Below are positions 36,552 through 46,410 of a stretch of DNA of 64,000 nucleotides, one piece after another (positions within the stretch are counted from its first letter, which is position 1; every line of letters starts with the position of its first letter). Made by a program: the position numbers and the translations under genes. The notes beneath the pieces are model-generated. The model was not told the origin of the DNA. It was given only the letters and a program-made list of their open reading frames with translations, and searched no databases. The DNA is from Clostridium sp. AF27-2AA. GTDB taxonomy: Bacteria; Bacillota; Clostridia; Lachnospirales; Lachnospiraceae. The DNA lies in the NCBI RefSeq assembly GCF_003478505.1, contig NZ_QUFI01000008.1, forward strand, positions 60,941 to 124,940, in the 5' to 3' direction.

Positions 36552-36838
36552 ATATTTCTCCTTTCGGACTGCATCCGGAGGTCTGGGCAAATAAGCCTGA
36601 TGATTCCGGGTTTTCTTTTTGTTAAGTTTCTGAATAGTTACGAGTATAAGGGATTTTGGCTTTTCTGTAAAGCGGCATCCGTTAGATTGTCGGATCCTGT
36701 TACATTCGCTTGTAGTTCGAATCAGAATGTAGTAAACTGTAAACAGTATATTTCGAAGAGAAAGCTTTCGCAGAAAACAAAATTCCGGACATGGGGCTTT
36801 GTTTTGCAAAGGAAAAGCTTGCGAAGGAGGAAACAGAT

Positions 36839-37936
36839 ATGGCGCAGACTATTCAGGAATGCCTGGACTATCTGGCAGCAGCAAGGGAATCTGTAGAGGA
36901 ACTGTCGTTGGCCGCAGACCGGGAAGAACAATTAAAGCAGGATGAGAATCGACTGAAAAAGGCTCTGGATACCGAAAAAAAGCAGATGTCGGATGCTGTA
37001 GGCACTACGGTAAAAAAAAGGAGAGAGGAGCTGAATTCCAGTTATGACACGGAGATCAGCAAAGCGCAGGATCTGTTAAAGAAAGCCCGTGCAAGGCGGG
37101 AAAAAGCCAGAAACCAGGGCGTGAAGGAGCGTATTGCGGAGGAGACCTCCGAGCTTCATGAGTATAATAAAGAACTGCTTGGCAATATGAAAGCAAAGTT
37201 CCGGGAGCATCATGCACCGTCCTGGTGCCGGAGCCGTCTTTACTACAGTCTTTATATGCCGCGGTGGGCCAAGGAATTTCTGGGGCTTCTGATCTTTATC
37301 GCGTTATTTTTCCTGGTACTGCCATTTGGGATTTACGCAGCACTGCCCCAGCATAAGACCCTGTATCTGGCACTTATTTATGTGGCGGATATCGTGATCG
37401 TGGGCGGAATCTACATGTGGATCGGCAACCACACAAAGCTCCAGTACGCGGAATGCTTAAAGGAAGGCCGCCGCATCCTGGACCAGATGCATGCCAATGA
37501 CAAAAAAATCAAAGTCATCACCGGCACCATCCGCAAGGACCGCAACGAGTCGCTTTATGATCTGGAGAAATATGACGATGAGATTGCGCGGCTGACACAG
37601 GAACTCAATGAGGTGGCGGCAAAGAAAAAAGAGGCATTAAATACATTTGAGACCGTCACAAAGAACATTTTACAGGATGAAATCGAGCATGGACACCGGG
37701 AAAAGATCGCGGAACTGGAGCATGAATATGAGGACGTAAAACGTCAGCTTCAGCTTACTACGGCGGAGGTGAAGGCACGCCGCCTTACACTCACGGACCA
37801 GTATGGAAGTCATCTGGGCAAAGAATTTCTGGATCCGTTCAAGCTGCAGGATTTAAGTAATATCCTGCAGCAGGGACGGGCTTCCAATATTAGTGAAGCC
37901 ATCGGTGTTTACCAGGAAGATGAGCGGAAACACTGA
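36839..37936 (+). CDS. Coiled-coil membrane protein of unknown function
   Basis: 365 residues. Two long charged coiled-coil regions (about 15-110 and 215-330) flank a pair of membrane segments (FLGLLIFIALFFLVLPFGIY and LALIYVADIVIVGGIYMWIG, about 142-195). Both coils would therefore lie on the same side, presumably the cytoplasm. The C-terminal tail is LQDLSNILQQGRASNISEAI. GGAGG lies just before the ATG. No characterised family is recognised. It is followed by the sporulation-type gene after 66 bases and may share its transcript. Confidence 0.75.
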   Translation: MAQTIQECLDYLAAARESVEELSLAADREEQLKQDENRLKKALDTEKKQMSDAVGTTVKKRREELNSSYDTEISKAQDLLKKARARREKARNQGVKERIAEETSELHEYNKELLGNMKAKFREHHAPSWCRSRLYYSLYMPRWAKEFLGLLIFIALFFLVLPFGIYAALPQHKTLYLALIYVADIVIVGGIYMWIGNHTKLQYAECLKEGRRILDQMHANDKKIKVITGTIRKDRNESLYDLEKYDDEIARLTQELNEVAAKKKEALNTFETVTKNILQDEIEHGHREKIAELEHEYEDVKRQLQLTTAEVKARRLTLTDQYGSHLGKEFLDPFKLQDLSNILQQGRASNISEAIGVYQEDERKH

Positions 37937-38002
37937 TACGAATAAAAGTTGTCCGGCCTGCCTATAATAGGAGTAACAAAATGGCGCAGGCGGGATGAGA
38001 TC

Positions 38003-38602
38003 ATGAAAAAACGAATCAGAGAGCAGGACATTTACTATTTTGACTCCGGAGAGCAGGAAGACACCGGGCTTTGCGCCGGCATGCTCCGGCAGATGATCGG
38101 TGAGATCATGCGCAGGGAGAATCGAAGGGGGGTCCTGCTCTTTTGTATTGGAACGGACCGTTCCACCGGAGACAGCCTGGGTCCGCTGATCGGCCATAAA
38201 CTGCGGGACCTGGGACAGAAAAATGAGCGGGTTCAGGTAGTGGGAACCCTGGACTGCCCGGTTCATGCCATGAACCTGGAACAGGCCATTTTTATGGTAC
38301 GCCGCTGTTATCCGGACCATGTGATCGTGGCGGTGGACGCGTCGGTGGGAAGGAGTGAGCATGTGGGCTGCGTCACTCTGGGAAAAGGCGCGCTTCGGCC
38401 GGGCCTTGGAGTCTGCAAGGAGCTGCAGGCAGTGGGAGATATCTTTATCACCGGAATTGTGGGAGGCTGCGGAAGCTGTGATCCGCTGATGCTGCAGAGC
38501 GTACGTCTCTCTGTGGTCATGCGGATGGCAGATTATATCTGCGACAGCGTGCGGCAGGCACTGGTTCCGGAACCACACAATTTTTGTCGAAGAGTTTTAT
38601 AG
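38003..38602 (+). CDS. yyaC: YyaC-type sporulation protein (DUF1256), spore-protease-like fold
   Basis: 199 residues. Recognised by LLFCIGTDRSTGDSLGPLIG, TLDCPVHAMNL and HVIVAVDASVGRSEHVG, all features of the DUF1256 family related to the germination protease GPR and hydrogenase-maturation proteases. Its role in sporulation is inferred from Bacillus YyaC. The ATG at 38003 is preferred (GCGGGATGAG upstream). Its presence supports a spore-forming Clostridia host. Confidence 0.88.
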   Translation: MKKRIREQDIYYFDSGEQEDTGLCAGMLRQMIGEIMRRENRRGVLLFCIGTDRSTGDSLGPLIGHKLRDLGQKNERVQVVGTLDCPVHAMNLEQAIFMVRRCYPDHVIVAVDASVGRSEHVGCVTLGKGALRPGLGVCKELQAVGDIFITGIVGGCGSCDPLMLQSVRLSVVMRMADYICDSVRQALVPEPHNFCRRVL

Positions 38603-38731
38603 ATTCCATGACGCAAACTGACAAATTATACGGGCACTTCGTGGTATGATGCAGCAAACGGGCCACGGACAGGTACAAAATGATGCTGCGCTTTGTCTGT
38701 GGTTATAAACATCATGCTGTGGGGTGAGATT

Positions 38732-39988
38732 ATGGGTGAACTTTATAATCCGTATCCGAAACTGCCGAAAAATATCCGGCAGGTCGGGGAGCGGGATCAG
38801 GTGGTAAAGCTTTATATCGAGGATTATGTCAATACATATCTGAAAAGACTGTATCCGGCCGGAGGACAGGATCTGCGGGTCGGCCTTCTTCTGGGGGAAA
38901 TCCGCACGGAAGAAGGAATTCCGTTTCTGTTCATTGACGGAGCACTGGAGATGGAGCAGGTGACCCGGGAAGGGGAAAAGGTGGAATTTACCGAGGAGGC
39001 CTGGAAAAAGGCGTATCAGGTGATGGAGCAGATGTTTCCCCACCGCAGTGTACAGGGGTGGTTTTTGTGCGGCGCACCGGGGTGCGCTTTAAGCCCGCTG
39101 GATTACTGGAAGCAGCACGGGCAGTATTTTTCCGGAAAAAACCAGCTGATGTACTTAAATTCCGGACTGGAAGGGGAAGAGGCCATTTATACGGCCTCGG
39201 AGGACGGATTTTATAAACTCAGGGGCTACAGCATTTATTATGAAAGAAACCAGATGATGCAGGATTACATGGTGTCCAGAAAGGACGCAAGGCGCGTGGA
39301 AAGCGGGACCAGGGATATGGTGATCCAGGATTTCCGTGACCGGATGGAGGAGCGGAAGCAGAGTGTGGGACATGCCCGCTCTGCCATTGGACTTCTGGGC
39401 GGAACCTGCAGTGTCCTGGCAGTTCTTGTTCTGGCAGGAGGCCTGGTCATGTTTGGAAATTACCGGAAAATGAAGGATATGGAGGCGGTGATCGCTTCGG
39501 TGATGCCGTCTGATGTTAAGACCGGGGGCCTGAGATCCTTTGCCGGACAGGATGAAGACGGGGATCTGGAAGTGGAGTCTGTGCCGGGGGAGGTTTATCC
39601 GACTCTGGCGGACATTGTGATCGATCAGGGGACTGGGACTGATGTGAACGCGGCTGGAAATGACGCCGCAGGAATGGAAGCTGGAGCGGATGTAGCAGGA
39701 AACACAAATGCCGGAACATCTGCTTCCGGGGCACAGAATGCTTCTGAAACCAGCACACCCCATGGCGGAAATGCAGGCGCTTCGGCGGATGCGGCTCCAG
39801 CGGCGGCCGTGGTACAGATCCCGTCTGATGCTGTAAAATATGTGGTTCAGGAGGGGGAAACTCTGTACGGAATCTGCATAGAACGCTACCACAGTATGGC
39901 CCAGATTCCGCAGATCTGCGCATGGAACGGACTGGCAGATGAGAATCACATTTCCGTGGGGCAGGAGTTGTATCTTCCTGCGAAATGA
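38732..39988 (+). CDS. LysM protein with an N-terminal MPN/JAB-like region
   Basis: 418 residues. The N-terminal about 150 residues resemble the MPN/JAMM fold (RVGLLLGEIRTEEGIPFLFI; GWFLCGAPGCALSPLDYW), but the metal-binding His residues expected in the HxHP site are absent, so it would be inactive. A single membrane segment (about 228-252) is followed by an Ala/Gly/Asn-rich exported linker (about 300-370) and a C-terminal LysM domain (VVQEGETLYGICIERY) for peptidoglycan. It thus links a cytoplasmic pseudo-enzyme to the cell wall. GGGGTGAG precedes the ATG at 38732. Confidence 0.83.
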   Translation: MGELYNPYPKLPKNIRQVGERDQVVKLYIEDYVNTYLKRLYPAGGQDLRVGLLLGEIRTEEGIPFLFIDGALEMEQVTREGEKVEFTEEAWKKAYQVMEQMFPHRSVQGWFLCGAPGCALSPLDYWKQHGQYFSGKNQLMYLNSGLEGEEAIYTASEDGFYKLRGYSIYYERNQMMQDYMVSRKDARRVESGTRDMVIQDFRDRMEERKQSVGHARSAIGLLGGTCSVLAVLVLAGGLVMFGNYRKMKDMEAVIASVMPSDVKTGGLRSFAGQDEDGDLEVESVPGEVYPTLADIVIDQGTGTDVNAAGNDAAGMEAGADVAGNTNAGTSASGAQNASETSTPHGGNAGASADAAPAAAVVQIPSDAVKYVVQEGETLYGICIERYHSMAQIPQICAWNGLADENHISVGQELYLPAK

Positions 39989-40050
39989 TGTATACTTGAA
40001 TATATATCCTTCACTGCGAGAGGTAACGGAAAGGCTAGGAGACAAAAGAG

Positions 40051-41319
40051 ATGAATGATTTCGGCTCCATGAGCAGAGAAAGCAAGAAAGATAAGCTGCG
40101 CAGACAGATCGTCCGGCCGCAGCAGCCCGCATGGAACGCTGATCCGGAAGAAGACAGTGAAGCTGTGGTGCGCAAGTCCCACAACCGGGTTTTACGTCAC
40201 CGGTGGGCCCTAGTGATCCTGGTGCTGCTTCTGATAGGAGGCGGCGTGGCAGCCTGGATCTTTTACCAGCGCAATTACCGCTATTCCGGTTATGATACGG
40301 TATGGCAGGTGGACTTAAACGAGGGAAGTCTCGTGGGCTATGAGAGTTTTGGAACGAATGTTTTAAAATATACCAAGGATGGTGCTTCCTATCTGGACAA
40401 CCGCGGACGCACGGTCTGGACGGAAAGTTACGAAATGAATTCTCCGGTAATTTCTGTAAAGGGGGATTACGCCGCCATTGCGGATATGCAGGGGAACAGC
40501 ATTTACATATGCAACACAGACGGCACACAGGGGCAGGCTACAACGGTACTGCCCATCAGTAAGGTGGCAGTGTCCGGTACCGGAGTTACGGCGGCTGTAC
40601 TGGAGGATTCCGCATCCAGCTACATTACATTTTTCAAGAAAGACGGTACATCCCTGGATATTACCGTAAAGACCAATATGTCAGGTGATGGCTATCCTCT
40701 TGATATTGCTCTGTCAGCTGATGGAACCCAGCTGATGTGTTCCTTCGTATATCTGCAGGGAAGCGAGCTGAAAAACCGAGTGGTATTCTACGATTTTTCG
40801 GAGATCGGAAAGAATGTTCCGAACCGTCTGGTAGGCGGCTTTGATGATGAATTTCAGGGAGATATGGTGCCCCGTGTAACCTACATGGGTGATCCGTATT
40901 CCTGCGCGTTTTCCGGCAAGGCCCTGACCTTTTTCTCATCCAGGAACCTGGCATCACCGGAGCTTCTGGAGCAGAGAACCATTGAGGAACGTATCGACAG
41001 CGTATTTTATTCCGATGAATACGCGGCAGCGATTGTCCGCAACACCAATGGAGAGTACGGAAGCCGCCTGGAGGTCTACAAAAAAGACGGAACCCATGTG
41101 CTCAGCAAGGAATTCAATTTTGAATATACCCATGCGGATTTTGATGGAGATCTGATCATCCTGTATAATGAAGATTCCTGCAGGATTTATAATATGAGCG
41201 GAACAGAAAAGTTTGACGCAACCTTTGACTTCCCTGTTTCGAGGATCAGAAAAGGACGGTTTCCCGGTACGCTGGTGGTAACCGGTCCGCAGCAGATGCG
41301 TGAGCTGAAGCTGCACTAA
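40051..41319 (+). CDS. Membrane-anchored beta-propeller-like protein (DUF5711-like)
   Basis: 422 residues. A basic cytoplasmic N-terminus (1-50), one membrane segment (ALVILVLLLIGGGVAAWIF, about 53-71), then an exported domain built from repeated beta blades such as YAAIADMQGNSIYICNTDG and HADFDGDLIILYNEDS, suggesting a propeller. This fits the DUF5711 family of Lachnospiraceae, whose role is unknown. It follows the LysM protein by 62 bases on the same strand. Both place large domains outside the cell, so a shared envelope role is possible. Confidence 0.8.
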   Translation: MNDFGSMSRESKKDKLRRQIVRPQQPAWNADPEEDSEAVVRKSHNRVLRHRWALVILVLLLIGGGVAAWIFYQRNYRYSGYDTVWQVDLNEGSLVGYESFGTNVLKYTKDGASYLDNRGRTVWTESYEMNSPVISVKGDYAAIADMQGNSIYICNTDGTQGQATTVLPISKVAVSGTGVTAAVLEDSASSYITFFKKDGTSLDITVKTNMSGDGYPLDIALSADGTQLMCSFVYLQGSELKNRVVFYDFSEIGKNVPNRLVGGFDDEFQGDMVPRVTYMGDPYSCAFSGKALTFFSSRNLASPELLEQRTIEERIDSVFYSDEYAAAIVRNTNGEYGSRLEVYKKDGTHVLSKEFNFEYTHADFDGDLIILYNEDSCRIYNMSGTEKFDATFDFPVSRIRKGRFPGTLVVTGPQQMRELKLH

Positions 41320-41367
41320 AGTGGTAGGCAATACAAAAAATTTATATAATACCAGGAGGTCTCACCA

Positions 41368-43356
41368 ATGAACACTATCGATACTATGTCTGTGAACGCG
41401 ATCCGTGTATTATCCGCAGACGCGATCCAGAAAGCTAAATCCGGTCATCCGGGTCTCCCATTAGGCAGTGCTCCGGCAGCATATGAGCTCTGGATGAACC
41501 ACATGAACCACAACCCGGCAGATCCGCAGTGGGCAAACCGTGACCGTTTCATCTTATCCGGCGGTCATGGCTCCATGCTATTATATTCCCTGCTTCACTT
41601 ATTCGGATACGGCGATCTGTCAAAAGAGGACCTGATGAACTTCCGTCAGTTAGGCTCCAAGACCGCAGGTCATCCGGAGTACGGCCACACGGTTGGTGTT
41701 GAGGCTACCACCGGACCGTTAGGCGCCGGCATGGGTATGGCAGTTGGCATGGCAGCAGCCGAAGCACATCTGGCAGCTATCTTCAACAAAGAGAACTATC
41801 CGGTCGTTGACCATTACACCTATGTGCTGGGCGGTGACGGCTGCATGATGGAGGGCATTTCTTCCGAGGCATTCTCCCTTGCAGGAACCCTGGGCCTCTC
41901 CAAACTCATCGTATTATATGATTCCAACCGCATCTCCATCGAGGGAAGCACGGACATCGCTTTCACTGAGAATGTACAGGAGCGCATGGCTGCATTTGGT
42001 TTCCAGACTCTGGACGTTGCAGATGGCAACAACTTAGATGAGATCGGCAAAGCCATCGAGGAAGCAAAGGCAGATACCACCCGCCCGTCCTTCATCACCA
42101 TTCATACCCAGATCGGTTATGGCTGCCCGGCAAAACAGGGTAAGGCAAGCGCTCATGGCGAGCCTTTGGGTGAGGAGAACATCGAGGCTATGAAGGACTT
42201 CCTGGGCTGGCCGTCCAAAGAGCCGTTCTACGTACCACAGGAGGTTTATGACCACTACGCAAAAGCTGCAGAGGAGAAAGCAGAGGTTGAGGCAGCATGG
42301 AATGTGATGTTCGCTGCATACTGCCAGGAGTACCCAGAGATGGAAACACTCTGGAACCAGTATTACGGAGACACGGACGAGCTTGCAAAGGCACTTATGG
42401 AGGACGATTCCTTCTGGGCAAACAGCGAGAAGGCTGAGGCAACCCGTAACCTGTCCGGTAAGGTCATCAACAAGTTAAAAGACCGCATGCCGAATCTGAT
42501 CGGAGGCTCTGCTGACCTGGCTCCGTCCAACAAGACCAACATGAGTGATGCAGGAGATTTTTCCAAAGCAGATTACGCTGGCAGAAACATGCACTTCGGT
42601 GTTCGTGAGCTGGCTATGACCGCAATCGGAAACGGTATGATGCTGCACGGCGGCCTGCGTACCTATGTATCCACCTTTTTCGTATTCAGTGATTACACCA
42701 AGCCAATGGCACGTCTGTCCGCACTGATGAAACTGCCGTTAACCTTCGTATTCACTCACGACAGCATTGGTGTAGGCGAGGATGGACCGACCCACGAGCC
42801 GATCGAGCAGCTGGCTATGTTCCGCGCAATGCCGAATTTCCATGTGTTCCGTCCGTGTGACGCTACCGAGACTGCAGCTGCATGGTACAGCGCTGTAACT
42901 TCCAAGACCACTCCGACCGCACTGGTACTCTCCAGACAGAACCTGGCTCCGATGCCGGGCAGCTGCAAGGACGCGTTAAAGGGCGGCTATGTCATCGATG
43001 ACTGCGAGGGAACCCCGGACCTGATCCTCATCGCTTCTGGTTCTGAGGTAGAGCTGTCTGTGAAGGCAAAAGCAATTCTGGCAGCAGAAGGCAAGAAGGT
43101 ACGTGTTGTATCCATGCCGTGTATGGATCTGTTCGAGGAGCAGTCCGCAGAGTATAAGGAGTCTGTACTTCCGAAGGCAGTCCGCAAGCGTGTCGCTGTA
43201 GAGGCGCTGAGCGACTTCGGCTGGGGCAGGTATGTTGGCCTGGACGGCGCATGCGTGACCATGACCGGTTTTGGCGCAAGCGGTCCGGCTGCACAGCTCT
43301 TTGAGCACTTTGGATTTACCGCAGAGCACGTTGCTGAGGTAGCACGCAGCCTGTAA
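41368..43356 (+). CDS. tkt: Transketolase
   Basis: TPP-dependent enzyme of the pentose phosphate pathway, EC 2.2.1.1, 662 residues. It has the N-terminal TPP domain (KSGHPGLPLGSAPAAYELW; GDGCMMEGISSEAFSLAG; YDSNRISIEG), the pyrimidine-binding domain (HFGVRELAM; HDSIGVGEDGPTHEPIEQL) and the C-terminal domain (VALEALSDFGWGRYVG-like region). AGGAGGTCTCACC precedes the ATG. Codon choice is strongly biased towards a small set, as in highly expressed genes. Confidence 0.97.
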   Translation: MNTIDTMSVNAIRVLSADAIQKAKSGHPGLPLGSAPAAYELWMNHMNHNPADPQWANRDRFILSGGHGSMLLYSLLHLFGYGDLSKEDLMNFRQLGSKTAGHPEYGHTVGVEATTGPLGAGMGMAVGMAAAEAHLAAIFNKENYPVVDHYTYVLGGDGCMMEGISSEAFSLAGTLGLSKLIVLYDSNRISIEGSTDIAFTENVQERMAAFGFQTLDVADGNNLDEIGKAIEEAKADTTRPSFITIHTQIGYGCPAKQGKASAHGEPLGEENIEAMKDFLGWPSKEPFYVPQEVYDHYAKAAEEKAEVEAAWNVMFAAYCQEYPEMETLWNQYYGDTDELAKALMEDDSFWANSEKAEATRNLSGKVINKLKDRMPNLIGGSADLAPSNKTNMSDAGDFSKADYAGRNMHFGVRELAMTAIGNGMMLHGGLRTYVSTFFVFSDYTKPMARLSALMKLPLTFVFTHDSIGVGEDGPTHEPIEQLAMFRAMPNFHVFRPCDATETAAAWYSAVTSKTTPTALVLSRQNLAPMPGSCKDALKGGYVIDDCEGTPDLILIASGSEVELSVKAKAILAAEGKKVRVVSMPCMDLFEEQSAEYKESVLPKAVRKRVAVEALSDFGWGRYVGLDGACVTMTGFGASGPAAQLFEHFGFTAEHVAEVARSL

Positions 43357-43386
43357 GATTGTTTTAAGTGAAAATATAGTCCGTAC

Positions 43387-43410
43387 CGCCCGGCAGAAAA
43401 CTGCCGGGCG
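43387..43410 (+). promoter_or_regulatory. Perfect hairpin between tkt and glcK
   Basis: CGCCCGGCAG (43387-43396) and CTGCCGGGCG (43401-43410) form a 10-base-pair stem with an AAAA loop and no T run. It could block 3' exonucleases or modulate read-through into glcK, whose ribosome site follows about 15 bases later. Confidence 0.6.
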
Positions 43411-43436
43411 ATGTGGGTTTTGGGAAGGAGCAAGGC

Positions 43437-44390
43437 ATGCACGAAAGCAAAAAGAAATGCATTGGAATAGATGTAGGGGGAACCACCGTCAAGATCGGCT
43501 TATTTGAGACAGATGGCACTCTGTTATTTAAGTGGGAGGTTCCCACCAGAAAGGAAGAGGGCGGCCGCTACATTTTAGAGGATGTGGCAGCGTCTATCCG
43601 GGAAGTTCTCACGGAAAAGGAGATTCATTTTTCGGATATTCTGGGTGCAGGACTTGGCATTCCGGGGCCGGTCATGCCGGACGGCTATGTAGAGGTCTGC
43701 GTGAACCTGGGATGGCGGGATGTGAACCCGCAGAAAGAACTGAGTGCCATGCTGGACAATATTCCGGTTAAGAGCGGAAATGATGCCAACGTGGCAGCTC
43801 TTGGCGAGATGTGGCGTGGCGGCGGTATGGGCTTTACCGATATTGTCATGGTAACCCTGGGAACCGGCGTGGGCGGCGGCATCATCATTGATGAAAAGAT
43901 CATTGCCGGAAAACATGGCCTTGGCGGTGAGATTGGCCATATTCATATTCGCGATGAGGAATGGGAACACTGCAATTGCGGCGGCGTAGGCTGCGTGGAG
44001 CAGATTGCAAGCGCGACCGGTATTGCCAGAGAGGCGAGACGCCGCATGGCCGGAGAGGAGACGCCGTCTGTGCTCCGCCAGTACGGTGACGCCGTGACCG
44101 CAAAGGATGTTCTGGATGCAGCGAAGGCCGGAGATGAGCTGGCTCTTTCTGTTGTAGAGACAGTGGGACGCTATCTGGGTGCAGCCCTGGCCGGCATTGC
44201 CATGACGGTAGATCCGGAGATGTTTGTCATCGGCGGTGGTGTATCAAAGGCAGGCCAGTTCCTGATTGATATCATTGATAAGTATTATCAGCATTATTCT
44301 CCGATTTCCCAGAATAAAGGTATCATTGGACTTGCGAAGCTGGGAAATGACGCGGGAATCTATGGTGCGGCCCGCCTCGTACTTGGTTAA
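43437..44390 (+). CDS. glcK: ROK-family glucokinase
   Basis: Phosphorylates glucose with ATP, EC 2.7.1.2, 317 residues. It shows the ATP motif GIDVGGTTVKIGLF, the sugar-binding GNDANVAALGE, the phosphate motif TLGTGVGGGIII and the ROK zinc motif HCNCGGVGCVEQ, with GHIHI just before it. The ATG at 43437 has AAGGAG 6 bases upstream. It lies 80 bases after transketolase without a T-run terminator between them, so the two may be partly co-transcribed as central carbon genes. Confidence 0.95.
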   Translation: MHESKKKCIGIDVGGTTVKIGLFETDGTLLFKWEVPTRKEEGGRYILEDVAASIREVLTEKEIHFSDILGAGLGIPGPVMPDGYVEVCVNLGWRDVNPQKELSAMLDNIPVKSGNDANVAALGEMWRGGGMGFTDIVMVTLGTGVGGGIIIDEKIIAGKHGLGGEIGHIHIRDEEWEHCNCGGVGCVEQIASATGIAREARRRMAGEETPSVLRQYGDAVTAKDVLDAAKAGDELALSVVETVGRYLGAALAGIAMTVDPEMFVIGGGVSKAGQFLIDIIDKYYQHYSPISQNKGIIGLAKLGNDAGIYGAARLVLG

Positions 44391-44730
44391 AAGGCAAATG
44401 TATTGAAAAAAGAAATACCCGGAGCGTGATTGCTCCGGGTAAACTATTGCAAAACCGCGTAAAATCATATAAAATGAGGAGACCCCGGTGGACTTTCGTC
44501 CAACCGGGGCAATTATGAAAAATCTATGTGCAATTTGACTGTTTCATCAAGTTACAACCGTTTCTTAAGATGTTTTTAGTATAGGAAAAAGTTGTGAATA
44601 AAGTATGAACAACGAATGAACAAACTGTAAAACATAGTGCAAAATCTATAATTACATTTCGTCAGGAAGCAATTCTTTGTGAAAATAGCAAAAAAGAGAT
44701 TCCGATAAACACCAATAAGAGGAGGACATT
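44391..44730 (+). promoter_or_regulatory. Intergenic region with two GC-rich stems and a probable ppaC promoter
   Basis: TACCCGGAGC/GCTCCGGGTA (44416-44425 with 44432-44441) and CCCCGG..CCGGGG (about 44484-44510) form stems after glcK; neither has a plus-strand T run. A TATAAT at 44647-44652 with a poor -35 (around 44624) is the likely ppaC promoter. I see no gene in this 340-base gap. Confidence 0.5.
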
Positions 44731-46398
44731 ATGTCAGAAGAGAGAAGAAGACGGACGATCGTAATCGGTCATAAGAATCCGGATACCGATTCCATCTGTT
44801 CCGCAATCTGCTACGCAGCATTAAAATCCAAAATCACCGGAAAAGAGTATGTGGCAGGCCGTGCCGGTCATGTCAACGAGGAGACACAGTATGTGCTGAA
44901 CTACTTTAACGTAGAGGCTCCGCAGCTGGTAGAGAGCGTAAAAACCCAGGTTAAGGATATTGAGATTCGCGCGACTAAGGGCGTAGAACGCAACATTTCC
45001 TTAAAGAAGGCATGGAACCTGATGCAGGACGCTCATGTTGTAACCCTGCCGGCAGTCAGTGAGAAAGGCGTACTGGAAGGTCTGATCACGGTTGGTGATA
45101 TCACCAAATCCTACATGAACGTGTTAGACAGCAGTATCCTGTCCAAAGCGCACACCCAGTACAAGAACATTCTGGAGACTCTGGAGGGCGCTATGGTTGT
45201 GGGCGATGAGAACGATTACTTCGATCAGGGTAAAGTTCTGATTGCGGCAGCAAACCCGGACATGATGGAGTACTACATTTCCGAGCATGATCTGGTTATC
45301 CTGGGCAACCGCTACGAGTCCCAGCTGTGTGCCATCGAGATGGAGGCAGACTGCATCATTGTCTGTGAGGGCGCCGCAGTTTCCATGACCATCCGCAAGC
45401 TGGCTCAGGAGCACGGCTGCACCGTTATGACTACTCCGTACGATGCTTACACTGCAGCACGTCTCATCAACCAGAGTATGCCGATTGGTCACTTCATGAA
45501 GACCGAAGACCTTATCACCTTTGAGGACAGCGACTGCATCGATGATGTGAAAGAGGTTATGGCAAGCAAGCGTCACCGTGATTTCCCGGTTCTGGATAAG
45601 GACGGCAAATACCTGGGCATGATCTCCCGCAGAAACTTACTGGGCGCAAAGGGAAAGCAGATCATCCTGGTAGACCATAATGAGAAGAACCAGGCGGTAG
45701 ACGGTCTTGAGAACGCAGACATTCAGGAAATCATTGACCATCATAAGCTGGGTACGGTTGAGACCATTTCTCCGGTATTTTTCCGCAACCAGCCGGTTGG
45801 ATGTACTGCAACCATCGTATATCAGATGTACCATGAGAATAATGTAGAGATTGATAAGGCTACCGCAGGCATGCTGTGCAGCGCGATCATCTCCGATACC
45901 CTGTTATTCCGCTCTCCGACCTGCACCCCGATTGATAAAATGGCAGCTACCGAGCTGGCAAAGATCGCTGAGATTGACATGGACCGTTACGCGGCAGATA
46001 TGTTCTCTGCAGGCAGCAACCTGCGCGGTAAGAGCAATGACGAGATTTTCTATCAGGATTTCAAGCTGTTCAACTCCGGCAAGGCCAGCTACGGCGTAGG
46101 CCAGATCAGCTCCCTGAACGCAGATGAGCTGGTAGAGTTAAAAGAGCGTCTGCTTCCGTTCTTAAAGAAGCCACATGAGGAGCACGGCGTGGATATGATC
46201 TTCTTTATGCTGACTAATATCCTGACCGAGTCCACCTCCCTGCTCTGCGAGGGTGAAGGCGCTGAGGATCTGATTCGTACTGCATTTCATATGGAGGCGG
46301 CCGGTGAGAACGATGAGGCCAATGTGGTAGAACTTCCGGGTGTGGTATCCAGAAAGAAACAGCTGATCCCGTCCATCATGATTGCCTGCGAGAACTAA
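44731..46398 (+). CDS. ppaC: Manganese-dependent inorganic pyrophosphatase with CBS-DRTGG insert
   Basis: Family II pyrophosphatase of 555 residues, EC 3.6.1.1, hydrolysing PPi to phosphate. The DHH catalytic domain is split: IGHKNPDTDSICSAI near the start and IIDHHKLG (about residue 335) plus the DHHA2 C-terminus. Between them is a regulatory insert (about 70-300) with two CBS motifs and a DRTGG region, known in Clostridia to bind adenine nucleotides. At more than 500 residues it is the long, nucleotide-regulated type. AGAGGAGG precedes the ATG; codon bias is strong. Confidence 0.96.
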   Translation: MSEERRRRTIVIGHKNPDTDSICSAICYAALKSKITGKEYVAGRAGHVNEETQYVLNYFNVEAPQLVESVKTQVKDIEIRATKGVERNISLKKAWNLMQDAHVVTLPAVSEKGVLEGLITVGDITKSYMNVLDSSILSKAHTQYKNILETLEGAMVVGDENDYFDQGKVLIAAANPDMMEYYISEHDLVILGNRYESQLCAIEMEADCIIVCEGAAVSMTIRKLAQEHGCTVMTTPYDAYTAARLINQSMPIGHFMKTEDLITFEDSDCIDDVKEVMASKRHRDFPVLDKDGKYLGMISRRNLLGAKGKQIILVDHNEKNQAVDGLENADIQEIIDHHKLGTVETISPVFFRNQPVGCTATIVYQMYHENNVEIDKATAGMLCSAIISDTLLFRSPTCTPIDKMAATELAKIAEIDMDRYAADMFSAGSNLRGKSNDEIFYQDFKLFNSGKASYGVGQISSLNADELVELKERLLPFLKKPHEEHGVDMIFFMLTNILTESTSLLCEGEGAEDLIRTAFHMEAAGENDEANVVELPGVVSRKKQLIPSIMIACEN

Positions 46399-46410
46399 GA
46401 GGAGAAAAAT

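Noticed and set aside
36180..36896. Plus-strand open frame of 238 residues
   Set aside because: It runs across a terminator and opposite the 88-residue minus gene, and has no ribosome site or recognisable composition.
39155..40528. Long open frame on the minus strand (457 residues) opposite the LysM and propeller genes
   Set aside because: It is a shadow of two well-supported plus-strand genes, has a Cys/Ser/Arg-rich unnatural composition and no ribosome site.
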